64,000 bases of DNA from HTCC5015 sp051747425. GTDB taxonomy: Bacteria > Pseudomonadota > Gammaproteobacteria > HTCC5015. The position numbers and the translations under genes are program-made. Below are positions 41,406 through 49,700 of the stretch, in pieces; position 1 is the stretch's first letter, and the number at the start of each line of letters is the position of its first letter. The DNA is taken from the NCBI GenBank assembly GCA_051747425.1, contig JBNJGD010000004.1, positions 93,071 through 157,070 on the forward strand. The letters run 5' to 3'. The notes under the pieces were generated by a model. That model worked only from the letters and a program-made list of their open reading frames with translations. It searched no databases and had not been told where the DNA came from.

Positions 41406-42609
41406 TGCGCTGCAACCTCCGTTTGATGTTCGCCTGCACGACGAAGTTGTCAAAAATCGGGGCCCAGAGGTTGGCGAACAGAATGGCCAACATCATGCCC
41501 TCGGGGAACGCCGGATTGGCGACGCGAATCACCACACACATAAAGCCAATCAGCATGCCGTAGGCCCAGCGGCCCTTGTTGGTCATGGCGGCGGAGACCG
41601 GGTCGGTGGCCATGTAGACCATGCCAAAGGCAAAGCCGCCCAGGCTCAGGTGCCAGTACCAGGGCATTTCAAACATCGGGTTGGTATCGCTGCCAACCCA
41701 GTTGAACAACCAGGTGGTCAGCACCATGCCGATGAAAACGCCGAAGATCACGCGGTGCGAGGCGATTTTGGTAAAAATCAGGAAGGCCGCGCCGATCAGG
41801 CAGGCCAGCGTTGAAGTCTCGCCCAGGGAGCCGGGAATGGTGCCCAGGAAACTCTCCTGCAAGGTGAAGCCTGCCTCCTTGATGGCCTCCATACCGCCGG
41901 TGGCGCCGATGCCCAGCGCGGTGGCGCCGGTGTAGCCATCCACGGCCGTCCACACGGTGTTGCCGGAGAGGTGGGCCGGATAGGCAAAGTAGAGGAAGGC
42001 GCGACCGGTCAGGGCCGGGTTGAGGAAGTTTTTGCCGGTGCCGCCAAACACTTCCTTGCCCAGTACCACACCGAAGGAGATACCCAGGGCCACTACCCAG
42101 AGGGGCGCATCCGGCGGCATGGTCAGGGTGTAGAGCATGGAAGTGACGAGGAAGCCCTCGTTGACTTCGTGGCCCCGCACCGAGGCGAACAGCACTTCCC
42201 AGAGGCCGCCCACGACCAGCGTGGTCAGGTAGATCGGCACAAAGTAGAGGAAGCCATGGAACATATTGGCCAGCAGACTGCCGGCGGCATCGCCGCCCTG
42301 GGCCACGCCGAACATGGCCATCAGGTCACCGCGCCAGTTATTGATCTGGCCCATGCCCAACTCGCCCATGGCGGTGTTGGCCTGCATGCCCGTGTTGTAC
42401 CAGGCCATCAGAATACAGGGCAGTGTGGCGATCACCACATAACTCATGACCCGCTTGAGATCGATGGCGTCGCGCACATGAGTGCGGCCGGAGGTCACTT
42501 CCGGCGGCGACCAGAAGAAGGTGTCGACCATTTCATAGATCGCGTAGAACTTCTCGTATTTGCCGCCCTTCTCGAACTGGGGAGCGATGTTGTCCAGGAA
42601 TTTGCGCAT
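41398..42609 (-). CDS. nqrB: Na+-translocating NADH:quinone reductase subunit B
   Basis: 403 residues with about ten membrane helices, the main Na+-conducting subunit. The covalent FMN site lies in YTGATALG. Other family blocks: GKNFLNPALTGRAFLYFAYP and MATDPVSAAMT. Starts 3 nt after nqrA. Confidence 0.97.
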   Translation of the reverse strand: MRKFLDNIAPQFEKGGKYEKFYAIYEMVDTFFWSPPEVTSGRTHVRDAIDLKRVMSYVVIATLPCILMAWYNTGMQANTAMGELGMGQINNWRGDLMAMFGVAQGGDAAGSLLANMFHGFLYFVPIYLTTLVVGGLWEVLFASVRGHEVNEGFLVTSMLYTLTMPPDAPLWVVALGISFGVVLGKEVFGGTGKNFLNPALTGRAFLYFAYPAHLSGNTVWTAVDGYTGATALGIGATGGMEAIKEAGFTLQESFLGTIPGSLGETSTLACLIGAAFLIFTKIASHRVIFGVFIGMVLTTWLFNWVGSDTNPMFEMPWYWHLSLGGFAFGMVYMATDPVSAAMTNKGRWAYGMLIGFMCVVIRVANPAFPEGMMLAILFANLWAPIFDNFVVQANIKRRLQRNG

Positions 42610-42612
42610 CGG

Positions 42613-43959
42613 TTAACCCTCAATCTCAATCTTGGTCAGGCACTCACGCAAAGCCGGACCGTAGTCGGCTTTGGATGAGGACACATAGGTGCACAGCGAC
42701 AGGTCCTCTTCTTCGAGTTCCAGGGCACCCAGTTGCTGAGCCAGCTCGGTATCGATGGTAATCACCGCGCGCAGCAATTGCGTGGGCAGTACATCCATGG
42801 GTATCAGCCGCTCGTAGTAGCCCACGGGCACCATGGCGCGCGGACTGCCGTTGGAACTGGTGGTCATGTTGAAGCGGCGCAATTTGCTCAGCGAAGAGAA
42901 CAGCACATTGAGCACTGACGGCTTGTCCAGACCGGGACGCACATAGTGAAGCATGATGCGCTCGCGGTCTTCCTCGAGGGCACAGACCTGGCTGTGGTAG
43001 CGACCCAGGTAGCCCATTTCATCGGCGGCCTCGTGCCCCTGCAATACGGAACCGGAGACCAGGCGGGTCTCGCCTTCGACCACTTCGCCGCGGGTCAGTT
43101 CAGGCAACGAGGCGCCCAGGCATGTGCGCAACAGGCGCGGCTTTTTGATCATGGGGCCGGCCAGGGAAATCACCCGATCGGTAAACAGCTCACCCGTGGT
43201 GAACAGCTTGCCGATGGCGATCACATCCTGGTAATCGATCTGCCAGACCGTCTTGGTCGGACCGACCGGATCGATGTGGTGAATGTGAGTACCGGGGAGT
43301 CCGGCGGGGTGCGGGCCGTCAAACTCGGCCACTTCCACGGTTTCCATGCCCTTGCCGGGGAAACCCGCGCCGGGCTTCTGACAGACATAAATGGGGTTGG
43401 GGGTGAGACGGGCCAATACTTGCAGACCGTCTTCGAAGGCCTCGAGCTGACCCTCGGCCACTACCGTTGGATCGGCCGCCAGCGGGCGGGTATCGATGGC
43501 GGTGACAAAAATCGAATGGGGCTTGCCGTCGACCGCGGGCACCTTGCTGTAGGGGCGTGTGCGCAGGGCGGTCCACATGCCGGACTGAATCAGTTGCTCG
43601 CGCACCTGTTCGCTGCCGAGAATTTCCAGATCCTCGCGCTTCCAGCTTTTGAAGCTTTCCTGTTCGTCGCCATCGACTTCGATGACCACAGAGAGCAGGC
43701 GGCGGCGCTCGCCACGATTAATCGCACTGACAGTACCGGCGGCGGGCGCAGTGAAGAGCACTCCGGGGGTTTTCTTGTCTTCAAACAGGGCCTGGCCCTT
43801 GGACACCCGGTCGCCCTCTTTGACGAACATGGTCGGCTTCATTCCGATGAAATCGGGGCCGAGCACTGCAACCGTCTTGATTTCGGGACCGTCATGGACG
43901 ACTTGTTCAGGCGCGCCGGTAATGGGCAGGTCCAAACCTTCTTTCGTCTTGATCAGCAT
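42613..43959 (-). CDS. nqrA: Na+-translocating NADH:quinone reductase subunit A
   Basis: 448-residue peripheral subunit associated with quinone binding. Begins MLIKTKEGLDLPI and contains the biotin-carrier-like hairpin TAPAAGTVSAINRGERRRLLS. First gene of nqrA-B-C-D-E-F. The 248-nt spacer 43960-44207 upstream must hold the promoter; I see no convincing hexamer pair. Confidence 0.97.
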   Translation of the reverse strand: MLIKTKEGLDLPITGAPEQVVHDGPEIKTVAVLGPDFIGMKPTMFVKEGDRVSKGQALFEDKKTPGVLFTAPAAGTVSAINRGERRRLLSVVIEVDGDEQESFKSWKREDLEILGSEQVREQLIQSGMWTALRTRPYSKVPAVDGKPHSIFVTAIDTRPLAADPTVVAEGQLEAFEDGLQVLARLTPNPIYVCQKPGAGFPGKGMETVEVAEFDGPHPAGLPGTHIHHIDPVGPTKTVWQIDYQDVIAIGKLFTTGELFTDRVISLAGPMIKKPRLLRTCLGASLPELTRGEVVEGETRLVSGSVLQGHEAADEMGYLGRYHSQVCALEEDRERIMLHYVRPGLDKPSVLNVLFSSLSKLRRFNMTTSSNGSPRAMVPVGYYERLIPMDVLPTQLLRAVITIDTELAQQLGALELEEEDLSLCTYVSSSKADYGPALRECLTKIEIEG

Positions 43960-44180
43960 GCTAGATCTTCTTTGTACAGTTGATGGATCGAGCCGCCTTG
44001 CGCAGCTCCGAATACTACCTGGTAAAGCCTTTCCGGCGGGGGTAGAGAAGCATTTTCTCCACAGTCAGCTCAACGCCGCGTGAAAGCGGGGCCGGATTGG
44101 GCTGCGCGGATTATATCGGAAATAAATGATTTTTGCTCGCCCTGAGGGCAAGAACTTTTGCTCGACTTTTGGCTTTTGGT

Positions 44181-44203
44181 GCCACTCGCAGAGTGCGAGC
44201 GGC
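44181..44203 (-). other. Hairpin downstream of the small secreted protein gene
   Basis: A 10-bp stem (GCCGCTCGCA with TGCGAGTGGC, one G-T pair) over a 3-nt loop, 5 nt after the stop at 44208. It has no T-tract, so it may stabilise the mRNA end rather than terminate. Confidence 0.35.
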
Positions 44204-44207
44204 GGCG

Positions 44208-44540
44208 CTATTGTCGCTGAATTCCGGGGATCAGGATTCCGGTGTTTTGCTCGATAATCTGCTGGATTCGCTCGAACTGCTCGCCGGGTTCATTGGGGTT
44301 GGGACCGGGCTGAAAGCCGATGGTCTGGATGTCGCGGTTGTAGTCCCGCTCGCGTTCGATTACATCGAAAACCGAGGGGGTATTGTCGCCGTCACCACGG
44401 GGCAAGGCCCGGCGCGTCACATCCGCCCGGCTTTCCTCGGTGGCACGGGCCATGTCCTGGGGCGACAGTGGCTCGAGCTCGGCGGCGGCAGAACCGGCCA
44501 GGGCCAGTGCGAGGATCGATATCAGTTTATAAGCGCTCAT
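44208..44540 (-). CDS. Hypothetical secreted protein
   Basis: 110 residues with a signal peptide (LALALAGSAAA then ELEP). The mature part is polar, with an Arg/Asp-rich stretch and a C-terminal EQFERIQQIIEQNTGILIPG. No family recognised. Alone, between the nqr operon and the ABC-F gene. Confidence 0.6.
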   Translation of the reverse strand: MSAYKLISILALALAGSAAAELEPLSPQDMARATEESRADVTRRALPRGDGDNTPSVFDVIERERDYNRDIQTIGFQPGPNPNEPGEQFERIQQIIEQNTGILIPGIQRQ

Positions 44541-44577
44541 ACCTTATATTTAGTGTAAGCCGGCGCAATTACAAGGG

Positions 44578-44657
44578 AATGGCGCGGGAAGCGAAGCAAT
44601 CTGCGGAACCGTCATGCAGGTCGCCGCGTCGGCTTCGCCTCCTCGCGACGACGGATG
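44578..44657. repeat. GTCATTGCGAG-type repeat, partial
   Basis: Reads GGCGCGGGAAGCGAAGCAATCT followed by an inverted counterpart with CCGCGTCGGCTTCGCCTCCT. Related to copies at 14221, 17711, 24949, 25057 and 37872. Lies directly downstream of the ABC-F stop. Confidence 0.55.
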
Positions 44658-44660
44658 CTA

Positions 44661-46556
44661 TCAACCGGCCGCCTGCTCCAGGGCCTCGCTGGCCTCCATC
44701 CATTCAGTTTCGGCGGCTTCCTGCTGCTTTTTCAGCTCGCCCTGCTTCTGGGTCAGCCTTTTAAGTTCTTCCTTGCGCCCGGCGTCGGTGTAGAGCGCTT
44801 CATCGGCCAGCGTTTCATCCAGGTCCCGCGCCTCGCGGTTGAGCCGCTGCAATTGGGTTTCCGCCGTCTTGATGCGCTTTTTCAACGGCGCCAGTTGCTT
44901 TCTCCGCTGGGCCTCGCGCTGGCGCTGGGCCTTGCGGGTTTCACCGCTGTTGTTTTGCCTGGCTGCCCTTTCCCCGGGGTTTTGCTCGGCTTCACGGCGG
45001 TTTTGCAGCCACTGCGGATAGTCGTCGACATCGCCGTCAAAGTCCCGGCAACGCCCGTCGGCCACCACCTTGAGCTCGCCACACAGGCTGCGGATCAGGT
45101 GGCGATCGTGGGAAATCAGTACCACCCCGCCCTCGAAGGCCTGCAGGGCGCGGCTCAGGGCGTAGCGCATCTCCAGATCGAGGTGGTTGGTGGGTTCGTC
45201 GAGCAGCAGCACTGTGGGCCGCTGCCAGACCAGCATGGCCAGTACCAGCCGCGCCCGCTCGCCACCGGAAAATGGCGCCACCGGCTCCAGGGCGCGGTCG
45301 CCGTGAAAGCCAAAACCGCCGAGGAAGTTGCGCAGGGCCTGTTCCGTGGCCTTCTCGTCGAGTCGCTGCAGGTGCGCCAGCGGACTGGAGGCGTCGTGCA
45401 ACTGCTCCAGCTGGTGCTGGGCAAAGTAGCCAAAGCGGCAATCCGGGTGCGGATCCCACTCTCCCTCCCGCCAGGGCAGCTGCCCGGCCAGGGCCTTGAT
45501 CAGGGTGGATTTGCCGGCGCCGTTGGGGCCCAGCAGGCCGATGCGCTCGCCCTCGCCCAGGCGTAGCTCGACATCGGCCACCACCGGCTCGTCGCCGTAG
45601 CCCACGGCGCCGCCCTTGAGGCTGAAATAGTGACTGAGCGCCTTGTGCGGCTGGAAAAACTCAAACTCAAAGCCGCTGTCGATATGGGCCGGAGCCAGTG
45701 AGGCCATGCGCTCGAGGCTCTTGATGCGGCTCTGGGCCTGCTTGGCCTTGTTGGCCTGGGCGCGGAAGCGGTCGACAAAGCGCTGGATGCGGGCGCGTTC
45801 GCGTTCCTGCTGCTCAAAGGCCGCCTGCTGCTGACTGAGGCGCTCGGCGCGGGTGTGTTCGAAGGCGCTGTAGTTGCCATTGTAAAGCGTCAGCTCGCCG
45901 CGCTCGATGTGGGCGATATGAGTGCAGGTGGCGTCGAGAAAGTCGCGGTCGTGGGAGATCAATATCACTGCCCCCTGGTACTGCTTGAGCCAGGACTCCA
46001 GCCACCAGATGGCCTCCACATCGAGGTGGTTGGTGGGTTCGTCGAGCAGCAGCAAATCGGAGCGGCACATCAGGGCCTGGGCCAGATTCAGGCGCACCCG
46101 CCAGCCGCCGGAAAAATCGCTCACCGGGCGGGCGTGGTCGGCCTCGACAAAACCCAGACCGCTGAGCAGGCGCCCGGCGCGGGCCGCCACCGTGTAGCCG
46201 CCCAGGGTCTCGTAGTGGGCCAGCAGGCGGCTGTGGCGCATGGGTTCGTCGATGCTCGCCTCGATGTCGCGCTCCACCTGGCGCAGCTCGGCGTCGCCGT
46301 CGATCACAAAATCCAGGGCACTGCGTTTAAGCGCCTCGACCTCCTGGGCCACATGGGCCACCACGCTGCCGCCCTGCAAGCTGATTTCCCCCGAATCCAC
46401 CGGCACTTCGCCGAGAATCGCCAGCAACAGGCTGGATTTGCCCGTGCCATTGGCCCCGGTGAGGCCGATGCACTGCCCCCGGTGGAGGGAAAAGCGGGCA
46501 TTTTCAAACAGGACCTGGGGGCCGCGGCGGAGGGTAACGGACTGGAATTGCAACAT
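44661..46556 (-). CDS. ABC-F family ATPase, YheS type
   Basis: 631-residue soluble protein with two ABC domains: Walker A GANGTGKSS and GPNGAGKST, signatures FSGGWR and FSGGERAR, Walker B LLLLDEPTNHLD and VLLLDEPTNHLD. The interdomain linker (about residues 240-310) and a C-terminal charged coiled coil (about 520-625) match the E. coli YheS subgroup. ABC-F proteins act on the ribosome E-site and relieve stalling. No membrane segment. Confidence 0.92.
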   Translation of the reverse strand: MLQFQSVTLRRGPQVLFENARFSLHRGQCIGLTGANGTGKSSLLLAILGEVPVDSGEISLQGGSVVAHVAQEVEALKRSALDFVIDGDAELRQVERDIEASIDEPMRHSRLLAHYETLGGYTVAARAGRLLSGLGFVEADHARPVSDFSGGWRVRLNLAQALMCRSDLLLLDEPTNHLDVEAIWWLESWLKQYQGAVILISHDRDFLDATCTHIAHIERGELTLYNGNYSAFEHTRAERLSQQQAAFEQQERERARIQRFVDRFRAQANKAKQAQSRIKSLERMASLAPAHIDSGFEFEFFQPHKALSHYFSLKGGAVGYGDEPVVADVELRLGEGERIGLLGPNGAGKSTLIKALAGQLPWREGEWDPHPDCRFGYFAQHQLEQLHDASSPLAHLQRLDEKATEQALRNFLGGFGFHGDRALEPVAPFSGGERARLVLAMLVWQRPTVLLLDEPTNHLDLEMRYALSRALQAFEGGVVLISHDRHLIRSLCGELKVVADGRCRDFDGDVDDYPQWLQNRREAEQNPGERAARQNNSGETRKAQRQREAQRRKQLAPLKKRIKTAETQLQRLNREARDLDETLADEALYTDAGRKEELKRLTQKQGELKKQQEAAETEWMEASEALEQAAG

Positions 46557-46732
46557 GGGCGGGGATTCTACGGCGCCGGCAGGCCCTTGCCTAGACTGTC
46601 TTCTTTACCCCTTAAAACGACCTGAAAAAACAAAGACTCCCTCGCATCCCTGTGACAAAATGCCCGGATAATTAAATACCAAGGCACTGCAAAACGCTGG
46701 CAAATCAGCGCACTGCAGGGGGATTGTACAAG

Positions 46733-49096
46733 TTGAAAGACAAGGCTTACGGCGGACTGTTCCGCTTTTACAATCGCGTGACCGGCTGGTTTTTGTCGCC
46801 GCGCGCGCTCCAGTACGAGCTTAATGCCCGCCGTGGCCGCATGAGCGTGGTCGGCGCTGTGCTGGCGATTATCGTGTGCCTTGGCCTGCTCACCCGCCTG
46901 TACATCCAGCAGGGCGAATTCACCCGCCCCGACCTGATGGTCGCCGGCCTGATGAGCCTGCTTATCTGCACCCTGCTGCTCAACCGCTTTGCCCAGAGCA
47001 CAATTCCCCTGGGCGCCATTACCGCCTTTGCCATTCTGGCCATGCTCACTCTGGCCGGCTATACCTACGGCGGCGCCTTTTCCTCCACCCTTCACTGGTT
47101 TCCGCTGGTTCCCCTCTTCGCCACTTTTATGGGCGGCCGGCGCCTGGGCATTCTGGTGGCCGTATTTACCGCTGCCAGCGCCCTGTTGCTCTACTTCAGC
47201 GAAATCTACGGTTACACCAGCCCCCACCGGATGAGTTCCGATGAGTTGCTGCGCATCAGCCCCTATCTCACTGTGGGCGCCGTGCTGGTGGCCGCCCTGG
47301 TGGCCGAGACCTACGAATGGGTCAACGACGAGTCCCGGATGGTGCTGATGGAAGAGCAGCGTCAGCGCAACCAGGCCGAACGCGCCCTGGACGCCCAGAA
47401 GGAGCAATCCCTGGTGACTCTGGAAGCCATTGCCGACGGCGTTATCGCCACCGATGAAAGCGACCGCATCACCTACATCAACCCCACCGCCACCCAGCTC
47501 ACCGGCTGGCCGGGGGACAGCGCCCTGGGACACTCCCTGAGCGAAGTATTCATGCTCTTTGACGAGCAGACCCATGAACCGCGCGGACACTTTATCCAGA
47601 CCTGCCTGGACGACGGCTACGCCAAGCCGGTGCGCCACCATATTCTGCTCAGCTATGACGGGCACGAGACCATCGTCGAACACAAGGCCAGCCTGATTCG
47701 CGGTCGCAAGGGCGAGGTAAAAGGCGTGGTGGTGATTTTCCACGATGTCACCATGGAGCGAGAGCTGACACTGCAGCTGCGCTACCAGGCCACCCACGAT
47801 CCGCTGTCCGACCTGCTCAACCGCCACGAGTTTGAACACCAGCTGCAACAGCTCGTGAGCCAGCCCAACCCGGATGATCACCATGTGCTCTGCACCCTGG
47901 ACATCAACCAGTTCAAGGTCATCAACGACACCTGCGGCCACAGCGCCGGCGACGACCTGATTCGCCAGTTTGCCGATATGGTGCGCGACGAGGCCCGGCC
48001 CGGCGACATTACCGGCCGCCTGGGCGGTGACGAGTTCGGTATTTTGTTCGTCAATACCAGTAACGATGAGGCACTGCCGCGCATCCAGGCCCTGCGCGAG
48101 CGCGTTGCCAACTACCAGTTCAACTGGGAAGACAAAAGCTTTGCCATTTCCGCCGCCATCGGCGTGGTGGAAGTGGACGGCAACACCGACTACCTCGCCG
48201 ACCTGATGAACGACGCCGACGCCGCCCGTCACACCGCCAAGGAAAAGGGTCGCAACCGAATCCATGTCTTCGAACCCGACGATCACGAGCTGCTGCGCCG
48301 CCGTGGTGAAATGCGCTGGGCCGCCTATCTCAACGGCGCGATTGCCGAAAATCGCTTCCTGCTCACCCGCCAGTCCATCGTGCCGCTCAATGCCGAAGAA
48401 CAAGGCGAGCACTACGAAATCCTCTTGCGTGCCATCGGCGAAAACGGCCAGATGACTTCGGCCGGCGACTTCCTCAATGCCGCCGAGCGCTACAACCTGA
48501 TCTCGGAAATCGACCGCTGGGTGGTCAAGAATGTGGTCGACTGGTTTGTCAGCTGCCCCGAGTCCATGGCCAGCACCCACACCGTCTCCATCAATCTCTC
48601 GGCGCGCTCCATTGTTGACAGCCGTTTCAACCAGGATCTGCGCCAGCAGTTGATGCGCCTGCCCGGCCTGGCCTCCAAGGTCTGCTTCGAGATTACCGAA
48701 ACCGCCGCCATCGCCAACTTCAATCAGGCCCGACAATTCATTGTCAGCATGCGAGCCCTGGGTTGCCGCTTTGCCCTGGACGACTTTGGCAAGGGCATGT
48801 CTTCCCTGAGTTATCTCAAGCAATTGCCGGTGGACTATCTCAAAATCGATGGCGACTTCGTGCGCGACATACTCAACGATCCCATTGACCGCTCCATGGT
48901 CGAACACATCAACCAGATCGCCCATTTGATGGGCATGAAGACCATTGCCGAGTACGCGGAAAGCGAGGACATCATTGCCACGCTTCGGCAAATCGGCATC
49001 GACTACGCTCAGGGTTTCGGTATCGACAAACCCCACCGTTTCTACTGCCAGACGCCGGAAGCCAGCCAGTCCAACCGCACCAGCCATGCCGGCTAG
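46733..49096 (+). CDS. Membrane-bound GGDEF/EAL cyclic-di-GMP enzyme
   Basis: A 787-residue protein with about five N-terminal membrane helices (residues ~35-190), a PAS domain (~225-330), a GGDEF domain (RLGGDEF, ~431) and an EAL domain. The EAL signature is EILLR (Glu562), and the catalytic set NLS, ITE, DDFG, YLKIDG and YAQGFG is complete, so both synthesis and hydrolysis of c-di-GMP look possible. The layout resembles RbdA-type regulators. Start: TTG at 46733 has AGGGGG nine bases upstream; a TTG at 46724 is too close to it. Confidence 0.9.
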   Translation: MKDKAYGGLFRFYNRVTGWFLSPRALQYELNARRGRMSVVGAVLAIIVCLGLLTRLYIQQGEFTRPDLMVAGLMSLLICTLLLNRFAQSTIPLGAITAFAILAMLTLAGYTYGGAFSSTLHWFPLVPLFATFMGGRRLGILVAVFTAASALLLYFSEIYGYTSPHRMSSDELLRISPYLTVGAVLVAALVAETYEWVNDESRMVLMEEQRQRNQAERALDAQKEQSLVTLEAIADGVIATDESDRITYINPTATQLTGWPGDSALGHSLSEVFMLFDEQTHEPRGHFIQTCLDDGYAKPVRHHILLSYDGHETIVEHKASLIRGRKGEVKGVVVIFHDVTMERELTLQLRYQATHDPLSDLLNRHEFEHQLQQLVSQPNPDDHHVLCTLDINQFKVINDTCGHSAGDDLIRQFADMVRDEARPGDITGRLGGDEFGILFVNTSNDEALPRIQALRERVANYQFNWEDKSFAISAAIGVVEVDGNTDYLADLMNDADAARHTAKEKGRNRIHVFEPDDHELLRRRGEMRWAAYLNGAIAENRFLLTRQSIVPLNAEEQGEHYEILLRAIGENGQMTSAGDFLNAAERYNLISEIDRWVVKNVVDWFVSCPESMASTHTVSINLSARSIVDSRFNQDLRQQLMRLPGLASKVCFEITETAAIANFNQARQFIVSMRALGCRFALDDFGKGMSSLSYLKQLPVDYLKIDGDFVRDILNDPIDRSMVEHINQIAHLMGMKTIAEYAESEDIIATLRQIGIDYAQGFGIDKPHRFYCQTPEASQSNRTSHAG

Positions 49097-49427
49097 TCGC
49101 TGGTGGATTTACACTCTGCAGTGCGCTGATGGCACGCTCTACACCGGCGTCACCACCGACCCCGCCAGGCGTTTGAACGAACATAACAGCAGCCCCCAGG
49201 CGGCGCGCTACACCCGCGCCCGGCGCCCGCTCAAACTGTGTTACCTGGAACCCGCCGCAGATCGATCCGAGGCGCTGGTGCGCGAGGCGGCGATTAAAAA
49301 ACAACCGCGCATCGACAAGCAAAGGCGCATCGCCAGCGGCTGGCCGGACACCCGCCGCCACGCCGAGTGCTGCGGCGTGGCCACCGTCGACTGTGCTAAC
49401 ATCGAGTCCCACGAGGATTCGCCATGA
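49086..49427 (+). CDS. GIY-YIG nuclease domain protein
   Basis: 113 residues, single-domain GIY-YIG protein of the YhbQ/UPF0213 kind: WIYTLQCADGTLYTGVTTDPARRLNEHN holds the GIY-YIG pair and the conserved Arg. Such proteins are candidate DNA nicking or repair enzymes. Overlaps the end of the GGDEF/EAL gene by 11 nt and the next gene by 4 nt. Confidence 0.87.
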   Translation: MPASRWWIYTLQCADGTLYTGVTTDPARRLNEHNSSPQAARYTRARRPLKLCYLEPAADRSEALVREAAIKKQPRIDKQRRIASGWPDTRRHAECCGVATVDCANIESHEDSP

Positions 49428-49630
49428 CCGAAGACCAACGCGACGAACTGCTGGCCCAACTGAGGCGCCTGCGCGAAGAGCACAGTGAGCTCAACGAGCA
49501 GGTGGACGAATTGACGCGTCTCGGTACCGGCAACCAGATGCAGCTGACGCGATTGAAAAAGCGCAAACTGCAACTCAAGGACGCCATTCAACGCGTGGAA
49601 AGTCGCATTATTCCCAACCTTCACGCCTGA
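49424..49630 (+). CDS. YdcH/DUF465-like small coiled-coil protein
   Basis: 68 residues, one long charged helix (EDQRDELLAQLRRLREEHSELNEQVD then RLKKRKLQLKDAIQRVE). The LKKRKLQLKD block is typical of the YdcH family. Function unknown. Coupled by ATGA overlap to the GIY-YIG gene. Confidence 0.75.
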   Translation: MTEDQRDELLAQLRRLREEHSELNEQVDELTRLGTGNQMQLTRLKKRKLQLKDAIQRVESRIIPNLHA

Positions 49631-49700
49631 GCCCCGCCACTCGCGCCCAGGGCCTGGAAATGATATTTTGTCACAAAATTAAACAACCCTGCGACCAACC

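Noticed and set aside
46568..49087. A very long open frame (about 840 codons) on the minus strand
   Set aside because: It is exactly antisense to the GGDEF/EAL gene, whose domains are clear; the opposite frame is open because of GC-rich third positions and its translation is His/Gly/Val-rich with no family.
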